From Stictocephala bisonia (Eukaryota > Arthropoda > Insecta > Hemiptera > Membracidae): 64,000 nucleotides of DNA. Below are positions 11,150-23,297 of the stretch, piece by piece. Within the stretch, counting starts at the first letter, position 1; every line of letters starts with the position of its first letter. The notes beneath the pieces are model-generated. The model made no database searches. It was not told the origin of the DNA and was given only the letters and a program-made list of their open reading frames with translations. The position numbers and the translations under genes are program-made. The stretch lies in NCBI GenBank assembly GCA_035578905.1, contig JAQJVL010000540.1, positions 67,501 to 131,500 on the forward strand, written 5' to 3'.

Positions 11150-12194
11150 CAGTTAATCTGTAAGAAGTACCTATCTTCTATGAGTATGTAGTAAGAAATT
11201 TTCTCGTCACTATAGTATACAAATGGATAAACTGTAAGAGGTACCTACCCTCTACGAGTATGTATTAGGAAATGTTCTCGTAAATATAGTATACAAATGG
11301 ATAAACTGTAAGAAGTACCTACCCTCTACGAGTATGTAGTAAGAAAAGGTCTCGTAAATATAGTATACAAATGGATAAACTGTAAGAAGTACCTACCTTC
11401 TACGAGTATGTAGTAAGAAATGTTCTCGTAAATATAGTATACAAATGGATAAACTGTAAGAAGTACCTACCCTCTACGAGTATGTAGTAAGAAATATTCT
11501 CGTAAATATAGTATACAAATGGTTAAACTGTAAGAAGTACCTACCTTCTACGAGTATGTAGTAAGAAATGTTCTCATAAATATTGTATACAAAGGGATAA
11601 ACTGTAAGAAGTACCTACCCTCTACGAGTATGTAGTAAGAAATGTTCTCGTAAATATAGTATACAAATGGATAAACTGTAAGAAGTACCTACCCTCTACG
11701 AGTATATGGTAAGAAATGTTCTCGTAAATATAGTATACAAAGGGATAAACTGTAAGAAGTACCTACCCTCTACGAGTATGTAGTAAGAAATGTTCTCGTA
11801 AATATAGTATACAAATGGATAAACTGTAAGAAGTACCTACCCTCTACGAGTATGTAGTAAGAAATGTTCTCGTAAATATAGTATACAAATGGATAAACTG
11901 TAAGAAGTACCTACCCTCTACGAGTATGTAGTAAGAAATGTTCTCGTAAATATAGTATACAAATGGTTAAACTGTAAGAAGTACCTACCCTCTACGAGTA
12001 TATGGTAAGAAATGTTCTCGTAAATATAGTATACAAATGGATTAACTGTAAGAAGTACCTACCCTCTACGAGTATATGGTAAGAAATTTTCTCGTAAATA
12101 TAGTTTACAAATGGATAAACTGTAAGAAGTACCTACCCTCTACGAGTATATGGTAAGAAATTTTCTCGTAAATATAGTATACAAATGGTTAAAT
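11150..12194. repeat. 74-bp tandem array, about 14 copies
   Basis: The unit begins GGATAAACTGTAAGAAGTAC, continues CTACCCTCTACGAGTATGTA, and ends AATATAGTATACAAAT. The period of 74 was checked on consecutive copies (11225 and 11299). Most copies differ at a few positions only; the first copy (11150-11224) is the most diverged. Each unit holds TACGAG and CTCGTA about 20 bases apart, which could pair as a small stem. Confidence 0.95.
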
Positions 12195-13486
12195 TTTATT
12201 CTATATAGCATAGTTGTTACATGATAATATTTACGGCCCAATGTTAGCCTAGTGACTCGCTGCTTACGGTATGTTTTCAACTAGATGGAGTTGTTATGAC
12301 TATATAAATATCCATACTTAAAGATATTTTATATATAAATTACATTTTTAAGATATTTTTTTAAAGATAATTAACTTTTAGCATTTATTCTGTCATTAAA
12401 TATCTTCAAAAACGTAAATTTAACCCAGAATACTTTACAAACTTTGTCGCTGATTGGTTATGTTAACATCCATTGTACTGTTGTAATTACACTGTTAATT
12501 ATCGTAAATGTACTACACAGACGAGGGTGTGTAATTAACCCTGACATAAACACCAATACTAATTAAGTTCACTGCTTACTGAACCAATCAGTAACAATGG
12601 GTCATTACTTATAAATATTAACAGTAACAGTCAAGTTATTGTGCGTTCCGTTTACCTTAAAAGCCAACTTATATTATTGGTTTTACTCTAAATGTCTATT
12701 TTTTATTATATTTTAGAGTGTGCTGTTTTATACAGATTAATTTTGCGTTTTTAGCAATTAGCATGCCAATGAGGGGAAACCCAATACATATAATTTTCAA
12801 AATCAATATCTAAAATTGTTGTGCATAATTATATTTTGTAAGGTGTATATTTTTTGATACTTTTATTTAACACATGTTAACTATTAATATGATATCATTA
12901 CATTATAATGTTAAAGTAGCTAAATGTACATGTAACATTAAAATATTTAGGACAAAATAATACGGAATGCTTTTCAATTTTTGATGCGTTGGTTTCAACG
13001 GTTGTTTTCTATGTTAATACATATACTTGGAATGAATTTGTTAAAAAAAAGCAAACTATGGCAAAATGAAGTAGGTTTTACTTAGTAAGGGACGAGAGTG
13101 AAAAATATAATTAAAATCAAGGTACATTTTATTTTACGAACTGAAGAGATTTACTCTATGATTGATTCCAAATATCGTTTATTTGTTTACTATCATTCAC
13201 CGATAACTTGAGTGTTTAATGATATGATGGTAATATTGTGTGCATCATTCATAGATTGACCGTCGACGAAAACAAGTTGTCTCTGTGTTTTAGCATTTAA
13301 TTTGTTTTAAGTCTTATTTTTACTTTTGCATCATCATACGATAGTGATAAAAATCTACATTTTTATTACTCTTCCCAATTCATAAATAATATTTTGTAAT
13401 AAAGACATAACTTTACTATAGTCAAACATATAGTAATAGATATATAATTTCATATAAACGTTAAGAAAATGAAACAAACAGATTAC
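12195..13486. other. AT-rich stretch, nothing recognised
   Basis: No gene or repeat recognised. If the block at 13487-13740 is a first exon, this would be the start of its intron. Confidence 0.35.
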
Positions 13487-13740
13487 CTTCAAAAGTAGTC
13501 CATTCTACGTGGTGCCTGATCGTTGAAGGACAGTGTTATGGACATCAAATAGGACGGGCGTAAAACTTTCACTAACACCACTGACGAAGAGTTACGGAGG
13601 ACAGGAAGATGAGAGTTGGAGTTGTGCGTCACAACAGGGGGTCCGACAGACTGACTAGGGTTGGGCCATAGCGGGTGGCGTCTGCGCAGAACGCATGCAT
13701 TCCTGGACTGACCGCCACGACTGACTGTGAAAGGTGAAAC
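13487..13740 (-). promoter_or_regulatory. candidate promoter and noncoding first exon of an unseen host gene
   Basis: This about 250-bp block is strikingly GC-richer and CpG-containing compared with its AT-rich surroundings and matches no repeat elsewhere in the window. Read on the minus strand it begins with initiator-like TCAGTC motifs (near 13725 and 13712), holds only short upstream ORFs, and ends in TTTTGAAG followed by GTAATCTG, a plausible 5' splice donor at 13487/13486. That is the layout of an arthropod 5' UTR exon whose next exon would lie to the left, possibly outside the window. No TATA box is obvious. Alternatives are a unique fragment of a decayed transposon or an enhancer. The function is inference only. 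Confidence 0.4.
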
Positions 13741-14861
13741 ACGACACCAATATACGATAAGAGTATTGTTTATACTATAAGGAATTAAATTTAATAAGTA
13801 GTAAAAACGTATTTATTGTATAACACGAGGTTAGAGTTAAACGTATCCTTATAAATCTCATATGTTCATTCATTGAACTCTTGTTGATAATAATTACTAA
13901 AACAGTTTACAACAACGAAATTTAGTTTGTACATAAAATATATAAGAAACTGGAAGAATTTCTAACAAAACCTTAAATTTAAATGTTTTAATGTTTAGTA
14001 TAGGATTTATTTATGACTGCAATTGAGGTTAACAGTTATGTTGTGCCTAGATGTTTTGCCCAGGAAAATATGAAGGAAAACATAGTTTTTTAGTGGACTT
14101 AATTTTAATAAACGAGGTTATTTACTTTACACACATTTTAAAAAATATAATTTATTTTTCTTATTTAGGTAAAAGTGTTTTTAGTATTTGTTAAATAGAT
14201 TTACAATATAATACTTATTATAAAATTATTAATTGTAACTTTTTTGATCTCCGATGGTATGTGTATTTGACGATTATTAAAGCAAATTAAGAAATACAGT
14301 ACAAATGCATAACTAATATTGATCGTAAATTAGTTTCCCAAATGATGTAAACCAATTTACGTAAAATATATCGTATACCTATCTACGTTAGATGAAGTAT
14401 TTATAACGCCTATGTACATTTTCCAAGATTTCAAGATTGCTATGTGTTTCTTAATATACAATACGAGCATGTATACTGTAAAAGCATTAATATTTTTTGC
14501 ACTGTGTAAATTTTAGCTATACACTTTATTTCAAGGAATGTTTCTAAAATACTTGAATTAATTGTGTTTACGTTACATATAACAATCATTTACAAATTGA
14601 ATATATCTATAATATAACTTCAAAATTGTGTGTTAAGACCTCAGTCAACATATGAAAATAACTCTTATGATGAAAGGGAATAATATATTTTATTTAAATA
14701 AATTATGTCCACCATAATGTTCGAAATCAAATTCGACTAAACGTATTTTATGAACTATTTCATATCATATATTTTTGATTTGATGAATCAGTATGTAACT
14801 GTTTTTTTATTCAAATAAACCAAAAATGATATTAAGTCCAAGTTTCATTGAACACAAGGTG

Positions 14862-14894
<33 letters not shown>

Positions 14895-15708
14895 CATAGA
14901 ATTAAAAATATATGATGCGAATTTCCTCTAAACATACACAAATTTCACTACAATATCAACTGTTGTGATAACTATAGGAATGACACTCCGTACATGACGA
15001 ATTTCTCGATAATTTATTTTTAAGGAGAGAAATGTCATGGGCATGAGATACACTTTTTCTCAAGTTTACCAATTACCAGGATCGACAACTGCAGGTAACA
15101 ATTGTGAGTTGGAACTTAGAGAAAGTTATCAGAAAGTTGTGTAAACTTTGATTGGGTCCATTTACCAACGAGACAAGTATTGATTGAACAGGCAGTTATG
15201 ACTTAGAGTGTTTCTTAGGTGACAGTTTATTTCTTATTTGTCATAAACTTAATACGAAAATAGCGATACTAGAAAAAGTTTGTTTGTTAGGCATAGATGT
15301 TTAATTAATACATTTTCGGGAGGAGGTTCATGAAACTATAATTGGAAGGGATCACAGTAACAACAGTCATATTAAGAATCGATTTTCTCTCATCTTATAT
15401 TATATACATAGATCTAGTAAAACTTCCTCAAATTAGCTTACGAATACTAAATTTAATACCTAAATACAGATGTTGGCTAGTACATAAACAACTAAAAAAT
15501 GTTTATTATACGTAGACATAACGTTGATCATATACGTGGAAACCATTACGACTGTAAATACCCAAATATATTCTTTATTGATCGAAATAGAAATTTGGAT
15601 CTTTTTTTAATCGTGATAGGAATCGGGCATCTACTTTTTGGAGCAATGCTTACTAATTATACATTAAAAGGGAACGTCCTGTTAGAGGAACCGTCCATAC
15701 TCTTAGTT
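13741..15708. other. 2 kb AT-rich DNA, nothing recognised
   Basis: Contains a poly-T run at about 14863-14891. The small open frame at 15499-15714 has no recognisable family and ends inside a hairpin, so I do not call it a gene. Confidence 0.4.
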
Positions 15709-15747
15709 AGATGAATCCCAAGGTAGCCTATACCTTGGGATTCATCT
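15709..15747. repeat. perfect 17-bp hairpin, 5-nt loop
   Basis: Arms 15709-15725 and 15731-15747 are exact reverse complements separated by GCCTA. Confidence 0.85.
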
Positions 15748-16389
15748 CTTTGAAGATGATAATTTACTAAATTTAACGCCACAAACTGCATTTTTAAGGA
15801 ATCACTCTATCAGAAAATGTACCACTTTTAGTATTTAACATTTGCTAATGTTGAACAATTTACTATTGACTTCATTTTCAAATTTAAGAATTAAGACATT
15901 TACTTTTACATCAAATGGTACTAAAAGGTTAGTATTAAGATGTTTCTAAAATGTCTAAGATGTTTTACTAGAAATTAACGAAAAATATAACCCACTTAGC
16001 GTATATCATATTAATAACTATACAACTCCATATCATGCACCTATATAAAAACTAATATGGTTGTGATAAAAAATACTTGAGGAAGGTTCCATTCAAAGTG
16101 AGGTATTAATAATGTAGAATATATTTGGAGCTCAAGTACATTGTAGGTAGAGAATATCATAAATAAAAGTTCACCCTCTACATTTCGTCGCATATTACGC
16201 CATAAAATCTGGTATATGGGTAGCGTGCCTTAAATATTGAGGACTTGTAAAGTCGGCATAGTGTGTAAAGTGTCCTTTACATTAATTGTAACTAAAAAGG
16301 TTTTATAAATAAAAAATATACAAAATGAATTATTCCGTTCATACTAAGCCACATAATTAACGGCTTTTTTAAATTAGTGATCAGGTATT
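15748..16389. other. AT-rich stretch, nothing recognised
   Basis: No feature supported. Confidence 0.35.
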
Positions 16390-16680
16390 CTTACATTCTT
16401 ACATATGAGACGCCGACACATTGTTGTTGGTATTTTAAAGCGAATATGAATGGTTATAGGCTGAGTGTGGATGAGTGTAGTCTGGTTACTAACTGAGTTC
16501 AACTGTTCCTCAGAAAGGGCAATTTATTAATAGCCCAACAGCCAGGGCAACTAAGGGACCTACAGCTTTACGTGGAATCCAAACCACGTAGTGCTGGTCT
16601 GATTTTCAGCTAATTGACAAGCCTGATACTCAGTTATCTTCCCCACACAACATCCGCACAATGATTACCACCCAAATAAG
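16390..16680 (-). mobile_element. tRNA-type SINE, 3' part
   Basis: Minus-strand copy of the family at 36207-36680: AGACGCC at the tail end (16409), then GAGTGTGGATGAGTGTAGTC, TTATTAATAGCCCAACAGCC, CCACGTAGTGCTGGTCTGAT and CAGCTAATTGACAAG. The tail is a short tandem of TAAGAATG units. The tRNA-like head is missing. It directly abuts the ~100-bp satellite array. Confidence 0.75.
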
Positions 16681-16699
16681 AGTATATTAATGTAAGAGT

Positions 16700-17893
16700 T
16701 ATTTTAATGTTCTCTTACTTTTAGAAATGTGTAACTATCTACTGACTAGTTTACTTTTAAAAATACACTTCAGGGCTTCTCTAAATTATTAATGATCATG
16801 TATTTTAATGTTCTCTTACTTTTCGAAATGTGTAACTATCTACTGACTAGTTTACTTTTAAAAATACACTTCAGGGCTTCTCTAAATTATTAATGATCAT
16901 GTATTATAGTTCTCTTACTTTTCAAAATGTGTAACTATCTACTGACTAGTTTACTTTTAAAAATACACTTCAGGGCTTCTCTAAATTATTAATGATCATG
17001 TATTATAGTTCTCTTACTTTTCGAAATGTGTAACTATCTACTGACTAGTTTACTTTTAAAAATACACTTCATTTCTTCTCTAAATTATTAATGATCATGT
17101 ATTTTAATGTTCTCTTACTTTTAGAAATGTGTAACTATCTACTGACTAGTTTACTTTTAAAAATACACTTCAGTTCTTCTCTAAATTATTAATGATCATG
17201 TATTTTAATGTCCTCTTACTTTTAGAAATGTGTAACTATCTACTGACTAGTTTACTTTTAAAAATACACTTCATTTCTTCTCTAAATTATTAATGATCAT
17301 GTATTTTAATGTTCTCTTACTTTTAGAAATGTGTAACTATCTACTGACTAGTTTACTTTTAAAAATACACTTCAGTTCTTCTCTAAATTATTAATGATCA
17401 TGTATTATAGTTCTCTTACTTTTCGAAATGTGTAACTATCTACTGACTAGTTTACTTTTAAAAATACACTTCATTTCTTCTCTAAATTATTAATGATCAT
17501 GTATTTTAATGTTCTCTTACTTTTAGAAATGTGTAACTATCTACTGACTAGTTTACTTTTAAAAATACACTTCAGTTCTTCTCTAAATTATTAATGATCA
17601 TGTATTATAGTTCTCTTACTTTTCGAAATGTGTAACTATCTACTGACTAGTTTACTTTTAAAAATACACTTCATTTCTTCTCTAAATTATTAATGATCAT
17701 GTATTTTAATGTTCTCTTACTTTTAGAAATGTGTAACTATCTACTGACTAGTTTACTTTTAAAAATACACTTCAGTTCTTCTATAAATTATTAATGATCA
17801 TGTATTTTAATGATCTCTTACTTTTCGAAATGTGTAACTATCTACTGACTAGTTTACTTTTAAAAATACACTTAAGGGCTTCTCTAAATTATT
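16700..17893. repeat. ~100-bp tandem array, 12 copies, with dimer structure
   Basis: Units of 101 bp (TATTTTAATG start) and 99 bp (TATTATAG start) share TGTGTAACTATCTACTGACT and AGTTTACTTTTAAAAATACA. From about 17000 onward, copies with ...CTTCATTTC alternate with copies with ...CTTCAGTTC, giving a roughly 200-bp higher-order dimer. The first three copies and the last carry GGGCTTC instead, so the edge copies form a separate variant group. Confidence 0.95.
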
Positions 17894-19803
17894 TTTGCTA
17901 AGAGGACTTAATAAAATCTAACTTATAATTAGATAATTATGTATCATACTTATAAATCAAAATTTATAAGTTATCGTAGGGAGTATGCTAAGTTAAAACA
18001 AATATGAGTTATAATCATACAAAAGTTGATTTCTTTCATAATTTATTTTTCTAGTTCAAATACTTATCTATAATGCTAGAGAATTAGAAAGATAATATGT
18101 CACGTCACACTCCAATTAATTATGTTCAATGTGGTACCATTGTGACCCGAATGTAAATGATTAAATAATCACATGTAGTAGATTGCACACAGATATGTTT
18201 ATCTGATTTGTCGATTGCTCCAACGAAGGTTATTGGCATCTCGGTGGTTATGACTCTATACTTGAGTAAGTAATGTTAAAGGTTGAAAAATAAAACTAAA
18301 CTGACAGTCGTAAATAAAATGTTATAATTAATATACGAGTATTACAGTTCATACACAAGCCTGTAAAGCTCTTTGTACCTATTAGTTACATTTTAAACGA
18401 AAATACACACAAATTTTTATCTTTATTTTGGTATTTTAATTGTAAAAACATAAATCAGTGTTTATGTGCCACATTTTGCGTATTTATAAAGCACACACTA
18501 AGGTTAATGTCCGTATGCGAGCTATAAAACATAAAATGTATAGTAATTGTGTAATTACTAAGTTTATAAGGAAATAATCACATTAAAATATTTAAAATAA
18601 TCTACCAATAACTTACATGACTATTAGAATGTTTCACGTAAGACGGTACATAATATTAAAACAATAAAAGTATGTCAAATATTATTAAATATTCTTTTTG
18701 TAATTTTACCTAGGTTTTACCAATTATATGTTATATTAAGTCAACGGAAATACTTTGATTTAAAAAAATGAGTGTTATTTCTATGACACCAATTCTAAAA
18801 CTGGTAATCAACAGGAAGGCATCAAGTTGATATTACTACTACTGACCATCAACACTAGGGTTGATAAAACTGTTATATTTATGCATTATTAATCAGCCTT
18901 TGTCAGACAAAATCTAATTAGAATCTCTGTTTTCCGGTAACAACTGCGTCAAAATGCTATCTGCACCTGGTGTTTTTTCCACACTGTGATGTAACATTTA
19001 CAGTGAACTTAGCTGTACAAGTAAGGAAATTATATCACAGCTTACTGAAGTCTACCAGAAATGATTCCATGAACTGTGAGAATCCTTTTGGATTACTCTT
19101 TTATCGTTAACGATAATGATGTTCATAAGATGCTCTTTGAGTAGCAGACCAGTGGAACACACTGTTGATTACTGATGTTTTTTTCATATTTGTTGTATTA
19201 AAAATCCCAAGCTTTGATTGAACGAAATAAAAATTATTAATAATATTATATTAAAAAACCACAAGTTTCAAATGTTCAATCAGTATTTTATTCTTTAATA
19301 AAATAAGTAAATTGTGTATTTTCTGATTTGATTATCTTTTGTTTTCTGCCCTTTAATTGAAATAGACTTAAAAACGTATTATTTATCAGTTCTTGAAATA
19401 AATTCAACTAGTATTTCAATATGTCATGTAGTGTAGGTCACTACCTCATAACTCTCTGGGAAAGGTCACGGAATAGCTTATTATGGTTCTATTATACAGT
19501 ACTACAAATTAAAGTGTGAATACTGAAATTTATACATTTAAAAACGTTTCTTATATAGGTTAATACTTTTTTTACTATAACAGTTAATATTTATTTACTG
19601 TAAATTTTACTTATTTTGTATAGCAACATTTTAAGTGGCAAATTATTACATAATTTTACGACTGTCTTGATGAATGTTAAATAGTTAAATAACAGTCTCG
19701 AATGATAATATTATCTTAAGTCACTATTAATGGAAGGCCATTAAAACTCTTACTCGGAAATATTTGCATAACCAGACAAGTTAAATTGTAGGATATTTAA
19801 AAT
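17894..19803. other. 1.9 kb AT-rich DNA, nothing recognised
   Basis: No genes, RNA genes or repeat families recognised. Confidence 0.4.
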
Positions 19804-19848
19804 ATTTAAGTAATGCCATTTGTTTCTAACAAATGGCATTACTTAAAT
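19804..19848. repeat. perfect 21-bp hairpin, 3-nt loop
   Basis: Arms 19804-19824 and 19828-19848 are exact reverse complements separated by TCT. It is the longest perfect-arm hairpin in the window apart from the transposon termini. It resembles a miRNA-like hairpin, but the absence of bulges and the tiny loop argue against that. Confidence 0.85.
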
Positions 19849-19984
19849 ACATACTAAACTTTTCCAACTAAAAAATTTGAATTGAACCTTTTTGTAGATT
19901 TAAAAAATTACAAAAATATCTTAGTTTACCTGATGAAGGGCCAAGAAGCCCATATAAAATTTAATGAAAACCAATAACTTAAAG

Positions 19985-20135
19985 GTGACTTCCAAACCAC
20001 CACCAGCGACTAAGCTGATGGGCAGCGTGTAAGAGACGGGATCCTTCTCCGGTCACCTATCCAAGGAACAACCACGCCCATTGTTGCTTGTTGCTATTAT
20101 CTTGCGATAGCGTCAGCACCCACTGGTAAATGTAA
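19985..20135 (-). mobile_element. 5S rRNA-derived SINE fragment
   Basis: On the minus strand the segment reads AAGCAACAATGGGCGTGG, then CCTTGGATAGGTGACCGG, which follows the internal promoter region of animal 5S rRNA (AAGCAACATCGGGCGTAG and CTTGGATGGGTGACCGCC). Sequence on either side does not continue as 5S rRNA, so this is not a functional 5S gene. Known SINE3-type elements carry such 5S-derived heads driving pol III transcription. No partner copy is seen in this window. Confidence 0.6.
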
Positions 20136-20395
20136 CTGGCCAGCTTCCTATGGGTCTATTATACAGGACTAAAAAGTAAAACTGTGATTGCTACTTTGAT
20201 TATCAAGTGTTATTACTCTAGCTATATATGACTAATTTAAATTTATAATTTGGAATTAATAAATACACTTAAAACAATCGGTTAAAAAGTGTTTTGTAGA
20301 TAATTAATTAGTGAAAATTAAAGACTTGCAACAATAGCTAATCCTAGTAAATCCATTTTAATTATATGATTGTTGAAATATCTTAACCATAACTC

Positions 20396-20498
20396 GCTTA
20401 ACTAATTGCCACATTGTGGTTAGCACAGCAATAACTTCCTTTCATGTTAATAAATGCAAAAATCAAGTAATTCAAAGATCGAGATTGGTTCTAAAACG
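20396..20498 (+). repeat. local direct repeat, unit 1 (pairs with 20797-20900)
   Basis: Shares TTAACTAATTGC(C/T)ACAT, then AGCACAGCA-TAACTTCCTTTC and AAGTAATTCAAAGATCGAGAT with 20797-20900, with scattered substitutions and small indels. The two units are about 400 bp apart. Origin unknown; either a local duplication or two copies of an undescribed element. Confidence 0.7.
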
Positions 20499-20796
20499 AG
20501 ATTTATATATATAAAACTAAAATGTAAATCTTGTCTGTAATGATATTACAAGTCGTAATTTTTTGTTGAAATTTGAGTAAAATGATATAAAATAATTTAA
20601 AACCATCGGGAATATATTATAATATTATTTTAATGTATGTACAAAGTTGATGCAATTAAATAATGGTTAAAAATTCAACACATTGGTACATACGTATCAA
20701 ACCCTTAGTATTTTCATTATTGAATATGGTTTTTCATCCTTACTTAAAAACAAAGGATAGTGTTTTTAATTAAATTTTACTTCAGAACAGGTATTA

Positions 20797-20900
20797 ACTA
20801 ATTGCTACATAGTGTTTAACACAGCACTAACTTCCTTTCACAATAATAAATGAAAAAAATCAAGTAACAAGTAATTCAAAGATCGAGATGACTTCTAAAA
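20797..20900 (+). repeat. local direct repeat, unit 2
   Basis: Second copy of 20396-20498, with an extra small duplication of CAAGTAA. Confidence 0.7.
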
Positions 20901-21342
20901 TGTATTCAGGACACAGTTTTTTTGCATCTGGAAAATTGCAACACAAGCCTTAATATTAGGAAACGTTAGCAACATTATACATTTGTGTATCATGCACTTT
21001 TTCATAAACTAACGGTAAACTACTTGAGTCACGTGTTCTTAGGAGTACTAAGTAGCACCTGCTCCGATCTGAAATTTATAGGAAAAGTTGTAAGTTCAAG
21101 CACTTGGCCCTACTTTCGAAACTTATACATCATTAAAGCTTGTATCTTCCTTGGTACTTCAAACTATAAAATATACTAAAATACTTATTCGTCTGATAGA
21201 TACTAAATACTAAAAGCTAGTATTTAAGGAGTGTATGTTTTTTATAGGAACATATTTCACCCATTCATGTAGCATTAAAAACAACTTTATCATATACGCC
21301 ATAAAACATGTTTTAAACTGTACAATAAAGTGAACATTTTAG
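20901..21342. other. flank of the Penelope-like element, nothing recognised
   Basis: No gene seen. TCATATACG and TGAACATTTT occur here (about 21290 and 21331) and again in the same order just beyond the other end of the element (about 23493 and 23511), which may be a target-site duplication or chance. Confidence 0.3.
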
Positions 21343-21516
21343 GATAACAACAATTTATTGTTAGTAAATCCAATATAACATTTATTTTTAATGTAACACA
21401 AACGTTTTCGAAAGCAAAGCTTCCATCTTCAGGTTATGTGTAAATAAAAATTATTATTTTGTACAATTAGAAAAATATATAAATGAAAAACATCTGACTA
21501 TTTAACAAAATTTAAA
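21343..21516. repeat. PLE terminal inverted repeat, left arm
   Basis: Reverse complement of 23298-23471 with only scattered differences. It contains, on the minus strand, the CCTGAAGATGGAAGCTTTGC segment discussed as a hammerhead-like motif. Confidence 0.9.
21391..21432 (-). ncRNA. candidate hammerhead-ribozyme-like motif in the PLE terminus
   Basis: The minus strand reads CTGAAGA (21432-21426), a possible stem II GGAAGC-UUU-GCUUUC, then GAAA (21409-21406) and AACG-UUUG-UGUU as a possible short stem III followed by A. This matches the conserved CUGANGA ... GAAA ... UH layout of hammerheads, which are known to occur in PLE terminal repeats. Stem I pairing beside the core is weak here. The opposite arm near 23383-23420 has CAAAA where GAAA is required, so only the left copy could keep the core. 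Confidence 0.4.
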
Positions 21517-21560
21517 TGCGGAGAAAAACATGTGAGAGAATCAAAGAGAAAAAAGTAAAA

Positions 21561-21905
21561 TTATGTTGACTTTTTTGTACATAAATTAATCAGTCTAGAG
21601 TTTAAGATAGGTCCTTCATCGTTATTTAATAGATTATCATTTCTTTCTGATTTTATAAAGTACGTCTCCCATGCATTTAAGAATTTAGGCTTGACTATCT
21701 GTTTAAGTAATGAAACATTGTGTTTTGAAAAATTATGATTATTGTCTATGCAATGGGCAGCTATAGCAGATTTTTCTCTTCTGTTGTATTTAAAATGGGC
21801 TTGATGTTCACTGAACCTTTTGTTGATAGTTCTTTTAGTTTGACCTATGTACACCATTTCGCAATCATTGCATTTTATTTTGTATATGCCAGATTGAGAA
21901 TTTTT
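21561..21905 (-). pseudogene. GIY-YIG endonuclease domain of the PLE
   Basis: Nicks target DNA for retrotransposition. The minus strand shows the GIYKIKCNDCEMVYIGQTKR segment (about 21897-21838), with GIY and YIG separated by a CxxC insertion typical of PLE endonucleases. It is followed by FSEHQAHF, the SAIAAHCIDNNHNF helix and the catalytic-Glu region AWETYFIKSERNDN (21670-21635). The usual ATG-based start would cut off the GIY motif, so the domain begins upstream of it. It lies in a different frame from the RT, which ends at a stop at 21968-21970, so a frameshift separates two parts of one ancestral protein. The domain itself looks complete. Confidence 0.88.
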
Positions 21906-21967
21906 ACAACTTTATCTTTAGGGTTACCTATTTTATTTTTTGATTTATTAGTGGATTTAAATGATAT

Positions 21968-23260
21968 CTAAGATTTCATGTTCTTATTAACTATTTTTTG
22001 TACATTTCTTGAAATGCTTGAGTATGTGCCACTAAGCCATTTTTCACCTTCACTTTTTGTATTAAATAAAGTTGTTCGGTTTCGTTTTTCATGTTTTTTC
22101 TTTGCTTTTCTTAGCATGTTATTAACCAATGATTCATTGAAACCGTTAAAAATTGCAACATATTTTATGTATTCTAACTCTTGATAATATCTGGTAGCAG
22201 TTAAAGGTGTATTCAAAAGTCTGAATATTAATGAACTGAAAACAGCTCTTTTTTGTTCAGCTGGATGAAACGAGTCATTTACTATGTATCTATGAGTATG
22301 ATTCGGTTTTCTATATATATCAAATTCTAAATTGACATTATTTCTGATGACTAATAAGTCTAGGAAAGCAAGTTTCTTATCCAGTTCTATTTCGTGAGTA
22401 AACTTTATACTAGGGTAAATATTATTGATTTTGTTCATAAAAACATTTAGGTTTTCTTTTTTGCTAAAAACAGCAAAGACATCATCAACATATCTTATCC
22501 ATATTCTTGGAAAATAACTAAATGATTGTTTTGCAAATTTTTTGAAATAGCTCATAAAAATATTAGCTACCAGGCAAGATAGTGGATTACCCATACTTAC
22601 ACCATCAGTTTGTGCATAGTATTTATTGTTGAACGAGAATATATTCTGATTTATGCAGATTTTGATAAGTTCCATATATTCTTTTGTTTCATTCTTGGGT
22701 ATATTGATGTTAAAAAGTCATTCTTCATTAATTCAATGGATGTGTTTATGGGGACATTAGGATAAAGGCTGATAACATCAAACGACACCATATATTCATC
22801 GTCATCTAAGGTTAAATCTTTTACTAACCTTATGAATTCATACCTATTTTTAATAGACAGTGTTTCTGGTTGTCGGAAAGAAGATAGCTTTTTCTGGAGC
22901 CATTTGGCTATATGGTAGTTTGGTGAGTTAACAGAAGATACGATTGAGCGCATCAGATTGCCAATTTTATGAATTTTTGGCAAACAATATAACTTAGGAA
23001 GAGAAGGATTCGATAAAATCAAGTTCTTCTTAAGTTCTGGTGAAATAATTGAAGTACATCGTTTAAGAGTATCAACGTTTGCTTGCTATATATCTACTAA
23101 GTGGGTTGTATGGGTAAGGTTTATATGGTCCATTATCAATCATACTTTGGACTTTTTGAAAATACTCTGTTTTGTTTAAAATTACTATTGAATTACCTTT
23201 ATCGCTTTTAAATAGAAAACATCCTTTTCTTTTAATGAGGTCATGATCTTTGACTCATAG
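21968..23260 (-). pseudogene. Penelope-type reverse transcriptase
   Basis: RNA-dependent DNA polymerase related to telomerase RT. In order on the minus strand: LKSDKGNSIVILNKTEY (about 23205-23155, N-terminal PLE signature), LPKLYCLPKIHK (23000-22965), motif A VSFDVISLYPNVPI (22790-22745, catalytic Asp present), DGVSMGNPLSCLVANIFM (22605-22550, motif B), motif C YVDD (22492-22481, intact), AFLDLLV and the IYRKPNHTHRYI segment (22325-22285), a thumb-like region, then a basic C-terminus. A single-base frameshift near 22700 separates motif A from motif B, and a stop plus frameshift near 23080 detaches the N-terminal motif. The catalytic residues are intact, so inactivation is recent. Confidence 0.92.
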
Positions 23261-23297
23261 TTATAGGTATTAGTATAATAGTTTTTGCTATTATATC

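Noticed and set aside
15499..15714. 71-codon open frame as a small gene
   Set aside because: No recognisable domain, AT-rich codon use like random sequence, and it ends in a hairpin.
19804..19848. miRNA precursor
   Set aside because: Arms are perfectly complementary with a 3-nt loop and no bulges; it fits the local hairpin class better than a miRNA stem.
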